A DNA stretch of 10,583 nt from an uncultured bacterium (GTDB lineage Bacteria; Planctomycetota; Phycisphaerae; Sedimentisphaerales; Anaerobacaceae), in NCBI GenBank assembly GCA_913009865.1, contig CAJVYK010000062.1:1-10583 (forward strand), read 5' to 3'. The notes under the pieces were generated by a model. It was not told the origin of the DNA, did not search any database, and saw nothing but the letters and a program-made list of their open reading frames with translations. Below, in pieces: positions 1-7,318 of this stretch (position 1 is the first letter of the stretch; each line of letters begins with the position of its first letter). The position numbers were made by a program, and so were the translations under genes.

Positions 1-445
1 CGGTTCCGGCATCTTCGAGTTTCTTTGCTAAAATCGGGTCTGCATTGATGTACGGCAAAACGACGAAATCATCTTTTACCAGAATCTCAGCCGCCTTCAG
101 CGTCTCCACCGGGTCCGGCAGCAGATAGTACGGGTCCGGCGTAACTTCCAGTTTCACCCAGTTAATTCCCGTTGCCGCCCGTGCCAGTTTCGACAGACGC
201 ACCGCCTCATCGGCGTCCCGCGCACCGGAGGTATTGGCCAACAACAGATATTTATTCCGGTCGATTGCGCTGAGCATATCGTCATTTTCATTTTCGATAT
301 CCACTCTGCGAAGCGCAACGGTAACAATTTCCGTGCCCGACTTTTCCAGGGCATCAGCCATAATTTGCGGCGACGCAAACTTACCCGTTCCCACAAGCAG
401 CCGGGAACCGATTTTTCTACCTGCAATAACCAATTTATCTTCCAT
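1..445 (-). CDS. thiG: thiazole synthase ThiG, 5' part (runs off the left edge)
   Basis: ThiG builds the thiazole phosphate ring of thiamin in the cytoplasm from 1-deoxyxylulose 5-phosphate, dehydroglycine and the sulfur carried on the ThiS thiocarboxylate. The first 148 residues are present. The protein opens MEDKLVIAGRKIGSRLLVGT, the usual ThiG start, followed by GKFASPQIMADAL and the strand with VTVALRR. The segment NWVKLEVTPDPYYLLPDP includes Lys98, the expected Schiff-base lysine for the deoxyxylulose substrate. VLPYINADPILAKKLEDAG follows before the edge. The ATG at 445 is preceded by a purine-rich GAGAGATGAG that can serve as ribosome binding site. thiS lies upstream on the same strand, 105 nt away, and both are probably transcribed from the promoter at 812-840. 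No frameshift is seen. The family call is secure; the C-terminal part lies outside the window. Confidence 0.96.
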   Translation of the reverse strand, partial: MEDKLVIAGRKIGSRLLVGTGKFASPQIMADALEKSGTEIVTVALRRVDIENENDDMLSAIDRNKYLLLANTSGARDADEAVRLSKLARAATGINWVKLEVTPDPYYLLPDPVETLKAAEILVKDDFVVLPYINADPILAKKLEDAGT

Positions 446-470
446 CTCATCTCTCGCAGTCGAAAAAATA

Positions 471-547
471 ATCATTAATCATTTATCATTTATCATTAAT
501 CATTTATCAATAATCAATAATCATTTATCAATAATCATTAATCATTT
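471..547. repeat. AT-rich heptamer array between thiS and thiG (11 units)
   Basis: Eleven 7-nt units run without a phase break from 471 to 547. Every unit fits ATCAWTW: ATCATTA, ATCATTT, ATCATTT, ATCATTA, ATCATTT, ATCAATA, ATCAATA, ATCATTT, ATCAATA, ATCATTA, ATCATTT. The array fills most of the thiS-thiG spacer and ends 3 nt before the thiS stop codon. There are no spacers between units, so it is not a CRISPR array. Variation is confined to unit positions 5 and 7. It shares the 7-nt period, and the AATCA core when read one base out of register, with the arrays inside holB. Confidence 0.93.
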
Positions 548-550
548 CAG

Positions 551-760
551 TCATCCTCCCGGCACGAATCGCAGCAGTTCGATACTCTGGCCGGTATGCA
601 GTCTGGTTTCGGCGAACTTTTCTGATTCGATAATTTCACCGTCAATTTCAGCCACCACCGTCGCCGCCTCGACAGCTAACCGCTCTAACAATTCAGCCAC
701 CGTTACTGGTATCCCAGCCGGGAACTGTTTTTCAACACCGTTTATTTTTAATACTTCCAT
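551..760 (-). CDS. thiS: thiamin sulfur-carrier protein ThiS
   Basis: ThiS is a ubiquitin-fold carrier of about 66 residues. Its C-terminal Gly-Gly is adenylated by ThiF and converted to a thiocarboxylate that gives sulfur to ThiG. The product here is 69 residues, starts MEVLKINGVEKQFP, has the middle TVAELLERL helix and VAEIDGEII strand, and ends LLRFVPGG, the diagnostic tail. Two further in-frame ATG codons sit directly upstream at 763 and 766, so the protein may begin two residues earlier. No clear Shine-Dalgarno is seen before any of the three, so the start is uncertain by two codons. A longer reading from an ATG at 838 was not used because it would start inside the promoter -35 box. thiG follows on the same strand across a repeat-filled spacer. 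No ThiF or ThiH gene lies in the window. Confidence 0.93.
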   Translation of the reverse strand: MEVLKINGVEKQFPAGIPVTVAELLERLAVEAATVVAEIDGEIIESEKFAETRLHTGQSIELLRFVPGG

Positions 761-811
761 CATCATAAGGAAAGGCAGTGTCTCAACTTGTGGATTGTTT
801 TTAACTTTTGT

Positions 812-840
812 ATTATAATGCTCCACAGCGGTTATCACAA
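812..840 (-). promoter_or_regulatory. thiS: sigma70-type promoter for thiS-thiG
   Basis: On the minus strand TTGTGA (835-840) is followed after exactly 17 nt by a perfect TATAAT (812-817). Transcription would begin near 805, giving a 5' leader of about 40-45 nt before thiS. That leader is too short for a TPP riboswitch aptamer, so the usual thiamin control is not visible here. The promoter lies in the 120-nt gap after the adenylating enzyme gene, which suggests that thiS-thiG is transcribed separately from it. Confidence 0.7.
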
Positions 841-880
841 TGTTTTTTGCGGTTTGCAGCTCGTAAATCGGCCTCTGTGC

Positions 881-2602
881 TCACAGTCTGATATAAGCAT
901 GGCGTTTAATCTTGCCGGTCGAGGTTTTCTCGAATTCGTCTATTTTTATTTCAAGATGACGGGCCGATACCTTCTCGAAACCAGCCAACCGCCGGTTTTT
1001 TTGCTGACATTCTTTAATGTTCTGCCAGACGAGATTTTTGAGAACTTGCGGCTGTTTTACCAAATCGGAACAGCAGAGACTGGTATCGGCCTGTATTGCG
1101 TCCCAGGCCGGCTGGACAATCGCTCTAACAGCTTCCTGCTCTACGCCGGCTGAGTTCTTTGTATAGCCGGGCACTACTAATATCTCTTTTACGTAATCCG
1201 CCTGCGAGAGAGCAGATTCCACTAATTCGGGATTGACATTTTTCCCGCCGGCCAGCACAATCAAGTTTTTCTTCCGGCCGGTAATAAAAAGCCAGCCGTC
1301 TTTGTCCAGGTATCCTAAATCCCCTGTATATAACCAGCGAACACCTTCTTTATCTGTCTGGACAACTTCGCTGGTAGCTGCCGGATTCTTGTAGTATCCC
1401 TTCATAATACAGGGCCCGCCGAGAACAATCTCTCCCTTTTCACCGGGCTGCTGGATTTGGCTCTTTTCATTGACAATTTTTACCCGCAGAGTCGCAACAG
1501 CCCTGCCAACCGAGCCAAGTTTTTGCGGGTCGGTATTAAAGCCGTAAACCGGTGAATTCTCGGTAATGCCATAGCCCTCACACAACGGCAAACCCCTTCT
1601 CCAGAATACTTCCAGTACCCACGCAGGAAGCGGAGCTGCCCCCGAAAGGAAAAATCGAAGCGAACCCCAGCCCTGTTTCTTGAGGATTTTTTTCCCCACC
1701 AGTTTCGGCAGGTAGCGGTCAAGCACTCTGACGAGCGGGCTTTTTTCCTTCTGTTTTGCAAGTTCCTGCTCAATTTTTTTAGCGAGAGCGGTGAAAAGGG
1801 CAGGTACTCCCAGAAAAATAGTTATATCTTTTTCTCTTATCAACTGAGCGATTTGGCGGTATTTATTGGTGTAGATACTGGTTGCTCCGACCCAGAGGAC
1901 AAGCAGTTTTGTAACGGTAAAACCAAAAGAGTGATGCGGCGGAATAACGTGGCCAAGTTTATCTTCCGAGGTTACCTTCACCATCTCCAGAACACCCTGA
2001 ATATTGGCAATGAGATTGGCGCCGGTTAGTTCAACTTCACGCGGCTCAGCGGTAGTGCCGGAAGTGCATAGTATTACCGCTGTGTCAGCAGCTTTAATCC
2101 TCGTGTAAATCTTATTCAGCAATTTGCCTGCTTCGATATTATCTAAGCCGATTTTTTCATAGGCGGTCATTTCAATTATGCCCAGGCCCCGGCTGGATGT
2201 AAAATCTTTAAGTTTCTGCCGGGAATGGGCGTCTTGATAATCATCGGCCATAACAATCAGACGGCTGTCCGTATTAAGCAGATGGTTTTTCACCCCTTCG
2301 ATTCCTCTGGCCGGGTCAATCAGTACCGGCACTGCACCTGCCAGAACAATCCCCCACAGAGCCACGTCCCAGTCCACACGACTCTTGCCTAATATTGCTA
2401 TTCTATCTTTTATCCGGACACCTCTGGCATGAATAAGCCATAATGCAAACTCTTCCGCCCTTGTTTTCAGCGATTCGAAGGTAAGTTTCTCTTCCCGCTC
2501 TTTTCTAACGATTTCAAGGTATTCTTTATCCGGCTGTTTAACCCTGCTGACCGACTCGTTAAAAAGCTCGATTAAGGTTCTGAATTTGAGCTTGGTTTGC
2601 AT
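881..2602 (-). CDS. AMP-forming acyl-CoA/acyl-ACP synthetase-like enzyme
   Basis: A 573-residue member of the ANL adenylating superfamily, which activates a carboxylic acid with ATP to an acyl-AMP and passes it to CoA or a carrier protein. The phosphate-binding loop reads TSGTTAEPREVEL (180-192). YGITENSPV (344-352) is the A5 motif, YTGDLGYLDKDGWLFITGRK (425-444) carries the ribose-binding Asp and the hinge, and STGKIKR (561-567) carries the C-terminal catalytic lysine, Lys564. PPHHSFGF (221-228) and FLSGAAPLP (318-326) are further family landmarks. Length and the GAAPLP/YGITE pattern resemble long-chain fatty acyl ligases, but the substrate cannot be read from sequence. The loop normally reads PKG where this protein has PRE (187-189). 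The start ATG at 2602 has only a weak upstream purine run. No partner gene for lipid metabolism is adjacent, so the role stays open. Confidence 0.88.
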   Translation of the reverse strand: MQTKLKFRTLIELFNESVSRVKQPDKEYLEIVRKEREEKLTFESLKTRAEEFALWLIHARGVRIKDRIAILGKSRVDWDVALWGIVLAGAVPVLIDPARGIEGVKNHLLNTDSRLIVMADDYQDAHSRQKLKDFTSSRGLGIIEMTAYEKIGLDNIEAGKLLNKIYTRIKAADTAVILCTSGTTAEPREVELTGANLIANIQGVLEMVKVTSEDKLGHVIPPHHSFGFTVTKLLVLWVGATSIYTNKYRQIAQLIREKDITIFLGVPALFTALAKKIEQELAKQKEKSPLVRVLDRYLPKLVGKKILKKQGWGSLRFFLSGAAPLPAWVLEVFWRRGLPLCEGYGITENSPVYGFNTDPQKLGSVGRAVATLRVKIVNEKSQIQQPGEKGEIVLGGPCIMKGYYKNPAATSEVVQTDKEGVRWLYTGDLGYLDKDGWLFITGRKKNLIVLAGGKNVNPELVESALSQADYVKEILVVPGYTKNSAGVEQEAVRAIVQPAWDAIQADTSLCCSDLVKQPQVLKNLVWQNIKECQQKNRRLAGFEKVSARHLEIKIDEFEKTSTGKIKRHAYIRL

Positions 2603-2771
2603 TTATCTTTTAGAGCACTTTAATATTTTCCGTTCGCATTTAGGCCGTCGTGAGGACGAGGCTGGCAAAGAAGATTGCACAGCGATATTGAAATATTGCG
2701 AGCAAATCTCTATCTCCAGTAATTACCGTTCTGAATATTTTAACTTTTGCAGCGTAACAAAACAAGGTTTC

Positions 2772-2800
2772 TTGACATCGACACCAGGGAAGTGTAAAGT
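2772..2800 (+). promoter_or_regulatory. dnaE: candidate dnaE promoter
   Basis: A perfect TTGACA (2772-2777) is followed after 17 nt by TAAAGT (2795-2800), which matches four of six bases of TATAAT. The leader to the dnaE start would be about 90 nt and would contain the whole repeat block with inverted arms. The -10 box overlaps the first repeat unit, so the assignment is plausible rather than firm. Confidence 0.45.
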
Positions 2801-2888
2801 GCCTGAAGTTTGAAGTGTCTAAAGTTGTGGAATATTATCTAACTTTAGTTCGCTTTAGCTCACTTTTTACTTTTTGCTTTTTACTTTC
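2796..2888. repeat. short-period repeat block with inverted arms in the dnaE leader
   Basis: The left arm has AAAGTGCCT (2796-2804), GAAGTTT (2805-2811), GAAGTGTCT (2812-2820) and AAAGTTGTG (2821-2829). The right arm carries the complementary theme: AACTTTAGTT, CGCTTTAGCT, then four 7-nt units CACTTTT, TACTTTT, TGCTTTT and TACTTTC (2861-2888). A perfect 8-bp inverted repeat, CTAAAGTT (2819-2826) with AACTTTAG (2841-2848), brackets a 14-nt loop. The block ends 7 nt before the dnaE ATG and leaves that start without a visible Shine-Dalgarno. Confidence 0.65.
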
Positions 2889-2895
2889 TTAACCT

Positions 2896-5800
2896 ATGTC
2901 GAATAAAGGATTTACACATCTTCACCTGCACAGTCAGTATTCACTTCTCGATGGTGCGATCGCCTTTGAGAAGCTGCTGAAACGTTGCAAAAAACTGCAA
3001 ATGGACGCCGTTGCCGTCACCGACCACGGCAATATGTTCGGCGCTGTGGAGTTCTATACGAAGGCCCGCGCCGCCCACATCAAGCCGATTCTCGGCATCG
3101 AAGCATATATCGCCCCGGGCAGCAGAACCGACAGGCAAAAAACCCGTATCAGCGATGCCGCATATCATTTGATACTTTTAGCTGAGAACAATATCGGCTA
3201 TCAAAATCTACTGAAGCTGGCAAGTATCGGCTACCTTGAAGGATTTTACTACCGCCCGAGAATTGACAAGGAGGTTCTCGCCGAGTTCAACGAAGGCCTG
3301 CTTGCCGCCTCGGCCTGTCTCAAAGGCGAGCTTGCCTCACTGCTGAGCAAAGGTGACGAAAAAGCAGCGCTTGCCGCTGCAGAAAGTTATGTAAAGATAT
3401 TCGGCCCGGACAGATTCTTCATCGAAATCCAAAAGCACTCCACAGAACGACCGCCGGCAGAAGATAACGAAGCCCAGGTTAACCGGGGCCTGATTGATAT
3501 TGCCCAAAAAATGGGACTGCCGCTGATTGCAACCAATGACGTGCACTTTTTAGAAGAAGACGACTACGAAGCGCACAACTGCCTGTGCTGCATAAGTACC
3601 GGTAAAAATGCCGACGGCCCTGACAGGATGATTTATCCCAGGGATATTTATTTAAAAAGCCCTGAGCAGATGCGAAATCTTGGGAATCGTGAATCGAACC
3701 GCGAATGGGACCAGGCCTGCGATAATACCCTTGCAATCGCTGATCGCTGTAATGTAGAGCTTGACTTAAAGAGCCGTCACGCACCCGGCTTCAAACCTGC
3801 CGACGGCTCGACCGCCGAGCAGTTTCTCACCAGGTTGTGCTATGAGGGGGCCGAGCGGCGCTACGGAGAAATTACCGATACGATAAAGAGCCGGCTCGAC
3901 CGGGAGCTGGACGTAATCGAATCGAAGGGTTTTGCCAGCTATTTTCTTATCGTCTGGGACTTCTGCAATTACGCACACAAAAATAACATCCCCGCCGGCG
4001 CCAGAGGCAGCGCCGTAGGGACACTTGCCGGATACTGTCTCGGCCTGTGCAATGTTGACCCTGTTCGATACGATTTGCTTTTCGAGCGTTTTATGGACCC
4101 TCAGCGCAACGAAATGCCCGATATCGATATCGATATCTGCCAGGCCGGCCGGGCAAAAATCATCGACTATGTCCGCCAGAAATACGGCCACGTCGCACAA
4201 ATCATAACCTTCGGAACAATGAAAGCCAGGGCGGTTATTCGCGATGTCTGCAGGGTGCTCGGCGTACCGCTGGCAGAAGCCGACAGATTAGCCAAACTTA
4301 TCCCCGACTCTCTCGGTATAACACTCGATAAGGCCTTAAAAACCGAGCCGCAATTAAAACTGGCTTACGAAAAAGATAAGCAGACCAGAAAAGTAATTGA
4401 CATTTGTAAGAGACTCGAAGGCCTTGTCCGTCACGCATCCGTCCACGCCGCCGGCGTTGTCATTGCCGATGAACCGCTGACGAATTTCGTACCCCTTTAT
4501 AAAGCAGCCGGCTCCGACGATATCATAACCCAGTTCGAGGGTCCTGTAGTCGAAAAAGTCGGCCTGCTGAAGATGGACTTTTTAGGTTTGAAGACCCTGA
4601 GCATATTGGAACGAACCCGACAACTTCTCAAAAGTATTCACGACCAGGATATCGACCTGGAAAAACTCGACCCTGCCGACCCTGATGTTTTTGCGCTTTT
4701 CTCCAGCGGCAGAACAAAAGGGATTTTTCAATTTGAGTCCGGCGGTATGCAGGACTTACTAATGAAAATGAAGCCCGACCGAATCGAAGATCTTATCGCC
4801 GCCAATGCCCTCTATCGGCCCGGCCCTATGATACTAATCGGCGATTACATCGACCGAAAACACGGCGCAAAATGGTCCCTGCCGCACCCGATTATGAGAG
4901 AAATTCTCGACGAAACCTACGGCATTATGGTCTATCAGGAACAGGTGATGCGTATATGCAACCGCCTGGGCGATATACCACTGCGAGAGGCCTACGGCCT
5001 AATCAAGGCGATAAGTAAAAAGAAAGCCAGGACCATAGCCAAGGAAAAGGAAAGATTCATAGCCGGCTGTGTTGATAAGGGCCTGACTGAAAGCCAGGCC
5101 CGGCAGATTTTCGAGCTTATCGAGCGTTTCGCCGGCTATGGCTTCAACAAGAGCCATTCAACCCGTTACGCCTTCATTGCATACCAGACCGCATATATGA
5201 AGGTCCACTGGCCCATCGAATTTATGGCTGCGGTTTTGACCTACGAGATGGGCAACACCGAAAAGGTTGTCGATTATATTCGTGAATGCGCCGAGATGAA
5301 TATCGAGGTCCTGGCGCCGGATATTAACGAAAGCGGCGTCGATTTTACACCGCTTTATAAAGGCCGCGGTGATGAAAAGAAGGGTGTAATACGTTTCGGC
5401 CTGGCGGCGGTCAAGGGCGTCGGTGAAAAGGCCGTCGAACAAATCATTGCCGCTCGTGAAAAAGTCGGCCGATTCCAGAGTCTTTTCCATTTCTGCGAAA
5501 ATGTCGATTTAAGAGCCGTCAATAAGCAGGTCATCGAAGCCCTGATAAAGGCCGGTGCTTTCGACAAGCTCGGCGGAAACCGTGCACAAATGGTGGCCGG
5601 CCTGGAAAAGGCAATGCAAAACGGAGCGGGCTTACAGGCCGACAAGCAAGCCGGCCAGATGAACTTTTTCGGCCAGATAACCGAAGAAACCGATTATTCG
5701 CAGGACGCACAGCGGCTGCCCAATATCCCGCCCTGGCCCGAGCCGCAAATGCTTGCCTACGAAAAACAGGTACTCGGCTTCTATGTAACCAGTAATCCAC

Positions 5801-6384
5801 TCAGTCATTGTGCTGAGACGATAAACCTTTACTCCACGCTCGATACCTCGCAATTAGCCGATGTTGTTCAGGATAAGCCGGTCGTAATCGGCGGAATGAT
5901 AGCAAAAATAAGGACTCATTCGATAAAGACCGGCCGAAACGCCGGCTCGAAAATGGCTGTCTTCATCCTCGAGGATTTGCAGGGTTCTGTTGAAGTGGTA
6001 ATGTTTCCCGATGTGCTGAGTAGATTCGCTGATTACTTAGCTGAAGACAAAGTTGTATTTGTAAAGGGCAAACTCGATTGCAGAAGGGAAAAACCCAACA
6101 TCTTCGCCGAGGAGCTGATAGCTCTGGATGAGGTAACCGAAAAATTAGCTGCGAAAGTCAGAATACGGCTGGACGCAAAAGAGGTTACCAAAGAAAAGGT
6201 GGCGTTGATAAAGAGCATCTGCCGGAACCACAGGGGCAAAAGTCCTCTTTATGTAGCGGTAAAAACCGCCAAAGGCAGGGTATATGCAACCGCCGACAGA
6301 ACTTTATCCGTCAACCCCGACCTGGATTTCTGCAGAAAAATGAGACAGTTAGTAGGCCCGGAAAACTTCCAATTAGCAAGATAA
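2896..6384 (+). CDS. dnaE: DNA polymerase III alpha subunit DnaE
   Basis: The replicative polymerase catalytic subunit, 1162 residues, close to the 1160 of E. coli DnaE. The PHP domain (about 5-215) has HLHLHS with His10 and His12, TDHGNMFG (42-49), Glu69, His91, Cys141, His181 and NDVHF with Asp215 and His217, so its metal ligands look complete. The palm has GARGSAVGTLAGYCLG, PDIDID with catalytic Asp411 and Asp413, and LLKMDFLGLKT with the third Asp561. RPGPM, YQEQVMRI and GFNKSHSTRYAFIAYQTAYM mark the fingers region. A helix-hairpin-helix segment and an OB fold (GGMIAKIRTHSIKTG, FVKGKLD) complete the C-terminus. No intein is present. The start is fixed by the conserved N-terminus although no Shine-Dalgarno precedes it. 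The next gene begins after 1 nt, which suggests translational coupling. A few extra residues (NRESNRE, from 264) resemble a repeat-derived insertion. Confidence 0.98.
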   Translation: MSNKGFTHLHLHSQYSLLDGAIAFEKLLKRCKKLQMDAVAVTDHGNMFGAVEFYTKARAAHIKPILGIEAYIAPGSRTDRQKTRISDAAYHLILLAENNIGYQNLLKLASIGYLEGFYYRPRIDKEVLAEFNEGLLAASACLKGELASLLSKGDEKAALAAAESYVKIFGPDRFFIEIQKHSTERPPAEDNEAQVNRGLIDIAQKMGLPLIATNDVHFLEEDDYEAHNCLCCISTGKNADGPDRMIYPRDIYLKSPEQMRNLGNRESNREWDQACDNTLAIADRCNVELDLKSRHAPGFKPADGSTAEQFLTRLCYEGAERRYGEITDTIKSRLDRELDVIESKGFASYFLIVWDFCNYAHKNNIPAGARGSAVGTLAGYCLGLCNVDPVRYDLLFERFMDPQRNEMPDIDIDICQAGRAKIIDYVRQKYGHVAQIITFGTMKARAVIRDVCRVLGVPLAEADRLAKLIPDSLGITLDKALKTEPQLKLAYEKDKQTRKVIDICKRLEGLVRHASVHAAGVVIADEPLTNFVPLYKAAGSDDIITQFEGPVVEKVGLLKMDFLGLKTLSILERTRQLLKSIHDQDIDLEKLDPADPDVFALFSSGRTKGIFQFESGGMQDLLMKMKPDRIEDLIAANALYRPGPMILIGDYIDRKHGAKWSLPHPIMREILDETYGIMVYQEQVMRICNRLGDIPLREAYGLIKAISKKKARTIAKEKERFIAGCVDKGLTESQARQIFELIERFAGYGFNKSHSTRYAFIAYQTAYMKVHWPIEFMAAVLTYEMGNTEKVVDYIRECAEMNIEVLAPDINESGVDFTPLYKGRGDEKKGVIRFGLAAVKGVGEKAVEQIIAAREKVGRFQSLFHFCENVDLRAVNKQVIEALIKAGAFDKLGGNRAQMVAGLEKAMQNGAGLQADKQAGQMNFFGQITEETDYSQDAQRLPNIPPWPEPQMLAYEKQVLGFYVTSNPLSHCAETINLYSTLDTSQLADVVQDKPVVIGGMIAKIRTHSIKTGRNAGSKMAVFILEDLQGSVEVVMFPDVLSRFADYLAEDKVVFVKGKLDCRREKPNIFAEELIALDEVTEKLAAKVRIRLDAKEVTKEKVALIKSICRNHRGKSPLYVAVKTAKGRVYATADRTLSVNPDLDFCRKMRQLVGPENFQLAR

Positions 6385-6385
6385 G

Positions 6386-7171
6386 ATGACCGAAATCAAG
6401 AAGACATTAGCAATCCTGAAGAATCGCTGGCCGGAAGTAACTCTTATAATCGGCCTGAGTATTTTGTTAGCACTTTCAAATAAATTATTTCGAATAGAAG
6501 AACCCGGGCTAGCGCCGGCATTTTTCCTGCCGTTTTTCATATTCGTTATGGCCCTGATAGTAATCTGGTCAATGCTTAACTTTGGTTTCCAGCGAACCGT
6601 TTACCTCGAAGGTGACAGGCACCAGCCGCCTATGGTTCTATTGAAGACCGGCAGGCGTTTTTTCTGGCGGATGTTTAGATTGGGACTGCTGTGGCTGCCG
6701 ATTTATTGCATTTTGATATGGCTGGCTTTCTTAGTTACAAAACTGTTTACATCTGTAGATACAGGTTTTTCTGAGACCGCCCAGTCTTTTCCTTTACTCT
6801 ACCAATTTTATTTTATCATACCAAGCCTGGTTTTAATTAAACCTTTATTGCTTATTCCTGCGATAATAATCGTTCTGGATTGTAAGGTACTGGAAGGTTT
6901 CAAGTACCTGAAAAGGTACAGACTTTTTGATGCGAAGGGGTTGTTAATGCTGTTTTTAATTTCGATAATATTACCTTTTTTCCTGGTATTACTGCCAAAA
7001 GCAGATGAGAGTGAAACGATTTTGCAGTATATTTCGATAATCGTCCATCCCATTATAGGGCAATTCCTGAACTTGATAATAGCCGTCACTGCGATAAGAT
7101 TTGTAGGCTCTCTCGATTTGGTGTATGATGACCAGCCGGTTTCTTCGGATTTTGAAGATTTGAAGGAATAA
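6386..7171 (+). CDS. uncharacterised six-segment membrane protein
   Basis: A 261-residue integral membrane protein whose family I do not recognise. Hydrophobic stretches lie at about 18-32, 43-66, 97-119, 138-164, 185-203 and 213-236, with short charged tails at both ends. Arginine-rich loops (TGRRFFWRMFR, 88-98; YLKRYRLFDAKG, 174-185) suggest cytoplasmic loops. The segment VLDCKVLEGFKYLKRYRLF, a hydrophobic helix followed by a basic amphipathic stretch, recalls loops in DUF-type membrane proteins, but no catalytic motif is visible. It starts 1 nt after the dnaE stop and ends 3 nt before the decayed tmk start, so it belongs to the replication operon by position. Its own tail supplies the AAGGA site in front of that tmk remnant. 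Function is unknown. Confidence 0.85.
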   Translation: MTEIKKTLAILKNRWPEVTLIIGLSILLALSNKLFRIEEPGLAPAFFLPFFIFVMALIVIWSMLNFGFQRTVYLEGDRHQPPMVLLKTGRRFFWRMFRLGLLWLPIYCILIWLAFLVTKLFTSVDTGFSETAQSFPLLYQFYFIIPSLVLIKPLLLIPAIIIVLDCKVLEGFKYLKRYRLFDAKGLLMLFLISIILPFFLVLLPKADESETILQYISIIVHPIIGQFLNLIIAVTAIRFVGSLDLVYDDQPVSSDFEDLKE

Positions 7172-7177
7172 GTTTTG
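7163..7177 (+). promoter_or_regulatory. Shine-Dalgarno and TTG start of the tmk remnant
   Basis: AAGGA (7163-7167) lies 7 nt before the TTG at 7175-7177, inside the last codons of the membrane-protein gene. The intact tmk at 8156 has the same arrangement, AGGA 8 nt before a TTG. This suggests that the remnant start is the ancestral tmk start. Confidence 0.6.
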
Positions 7178-7246
7178 AAAGACAAGTTTTCAGGCAAATT
7201 CATTGTCCTTGACGGCCCGGACGGCTGCGGAAAAGGGCACAAGTAA
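7175..7246 (+). pseudogene. tmk: decayed 5' copy of tmk
   Basis: From the TTG at 7175 the frame reads LKDKFSGKFIVLDGPDGCGK and then GHK and a stop at 7244-7246. The intact tmk reads LKNKFSGKFIALDGPDGCGK in the matching place, so 18 of 20 residues agree; most DNA differences are transitions. After the P-loop lysine the remnant continues GGGCAC (Gly-His) in the same frame as tmk codons 38-39. It therefore looks like tmk with twelve codons removed, and homology stops at about 7240. The P-loop lacks its Ser-Thr, so no kinase can be made, although a 23-residue peptide could still be translated. It sits directly behind the membrane-protein gene, where the original tmk probably began. Confidence 0.8.
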
Positions 7247-7257
7247 AAGATACCTTA

Positions 7258-7286
7258 TTGAAATTATTACAAATCTAAGGTACACT
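7258..7286 (+). promoter_or_regulatory. candidate promoter of the two-gene cassette
   Basis: TTGAAA (7258-7263) is followed after exactly 17 nt by TACACT (7281-7286), four of six to TATAAT. It lies just after the break in tmk homology and about 33 nt before the first cassette start. An own promoter would fit a transferable cassette dropped into an operon. Confidence 0.45.
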
Positions 7287-7318
7287 GTGAGGGTAAATAT
7301 CGGGCTTTGAGATTCAAA

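Larger units (their letters stand above)
2603..2895. other. divergent intergenic region between the adenylating enzyme and dnaE
   Basis: This 293-nt gap separates two genes that point away from each other and must hold promoters for both. Towards dnaE it has a candidate promoter (2772-2800) and a repeat block with inverted arms (2796-2888). Towards the adenylating enzyme no promoter with good spacing was found. A 75-codon open frame on the plus strand overlaps the enzyme gene start and the promoter and has no recognisable domain, so it was not called. Confidence 0.7.

Noticed and set aside
234..818. 194-codon plus-strand frame over thiG and thiS
   Set aside because: It is antisense to two recognised genes, and its serine/histidine-rich middle is a translation of the heptamer array.
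551..838. Longer ThiS starting at 838
   Set aside because: The extra 26 residues have no ThiS counterpart, and the start would lie in the -35 box of the promoter at 812-840.
767..880. TPP riboswitch upstream of thiS
   Set aside because: The leader from the likely transcription start is only about 45 nt and lacks the conserved TPP aptamer elements.
874..885. Short palindrome CTGTG-CT-CACAG at the end of the adenylating enzyme gene as a terminator
   Set aside because: Five base pairs with a 2-nt loop and no following T run is too weak.
2586..2813. 75-codon plus-strand frame in the divergent gap
   Set aside because: No domain, it overlaps the start of the adenylating enzyme, and it runs through the dnaE promoter and repeat.
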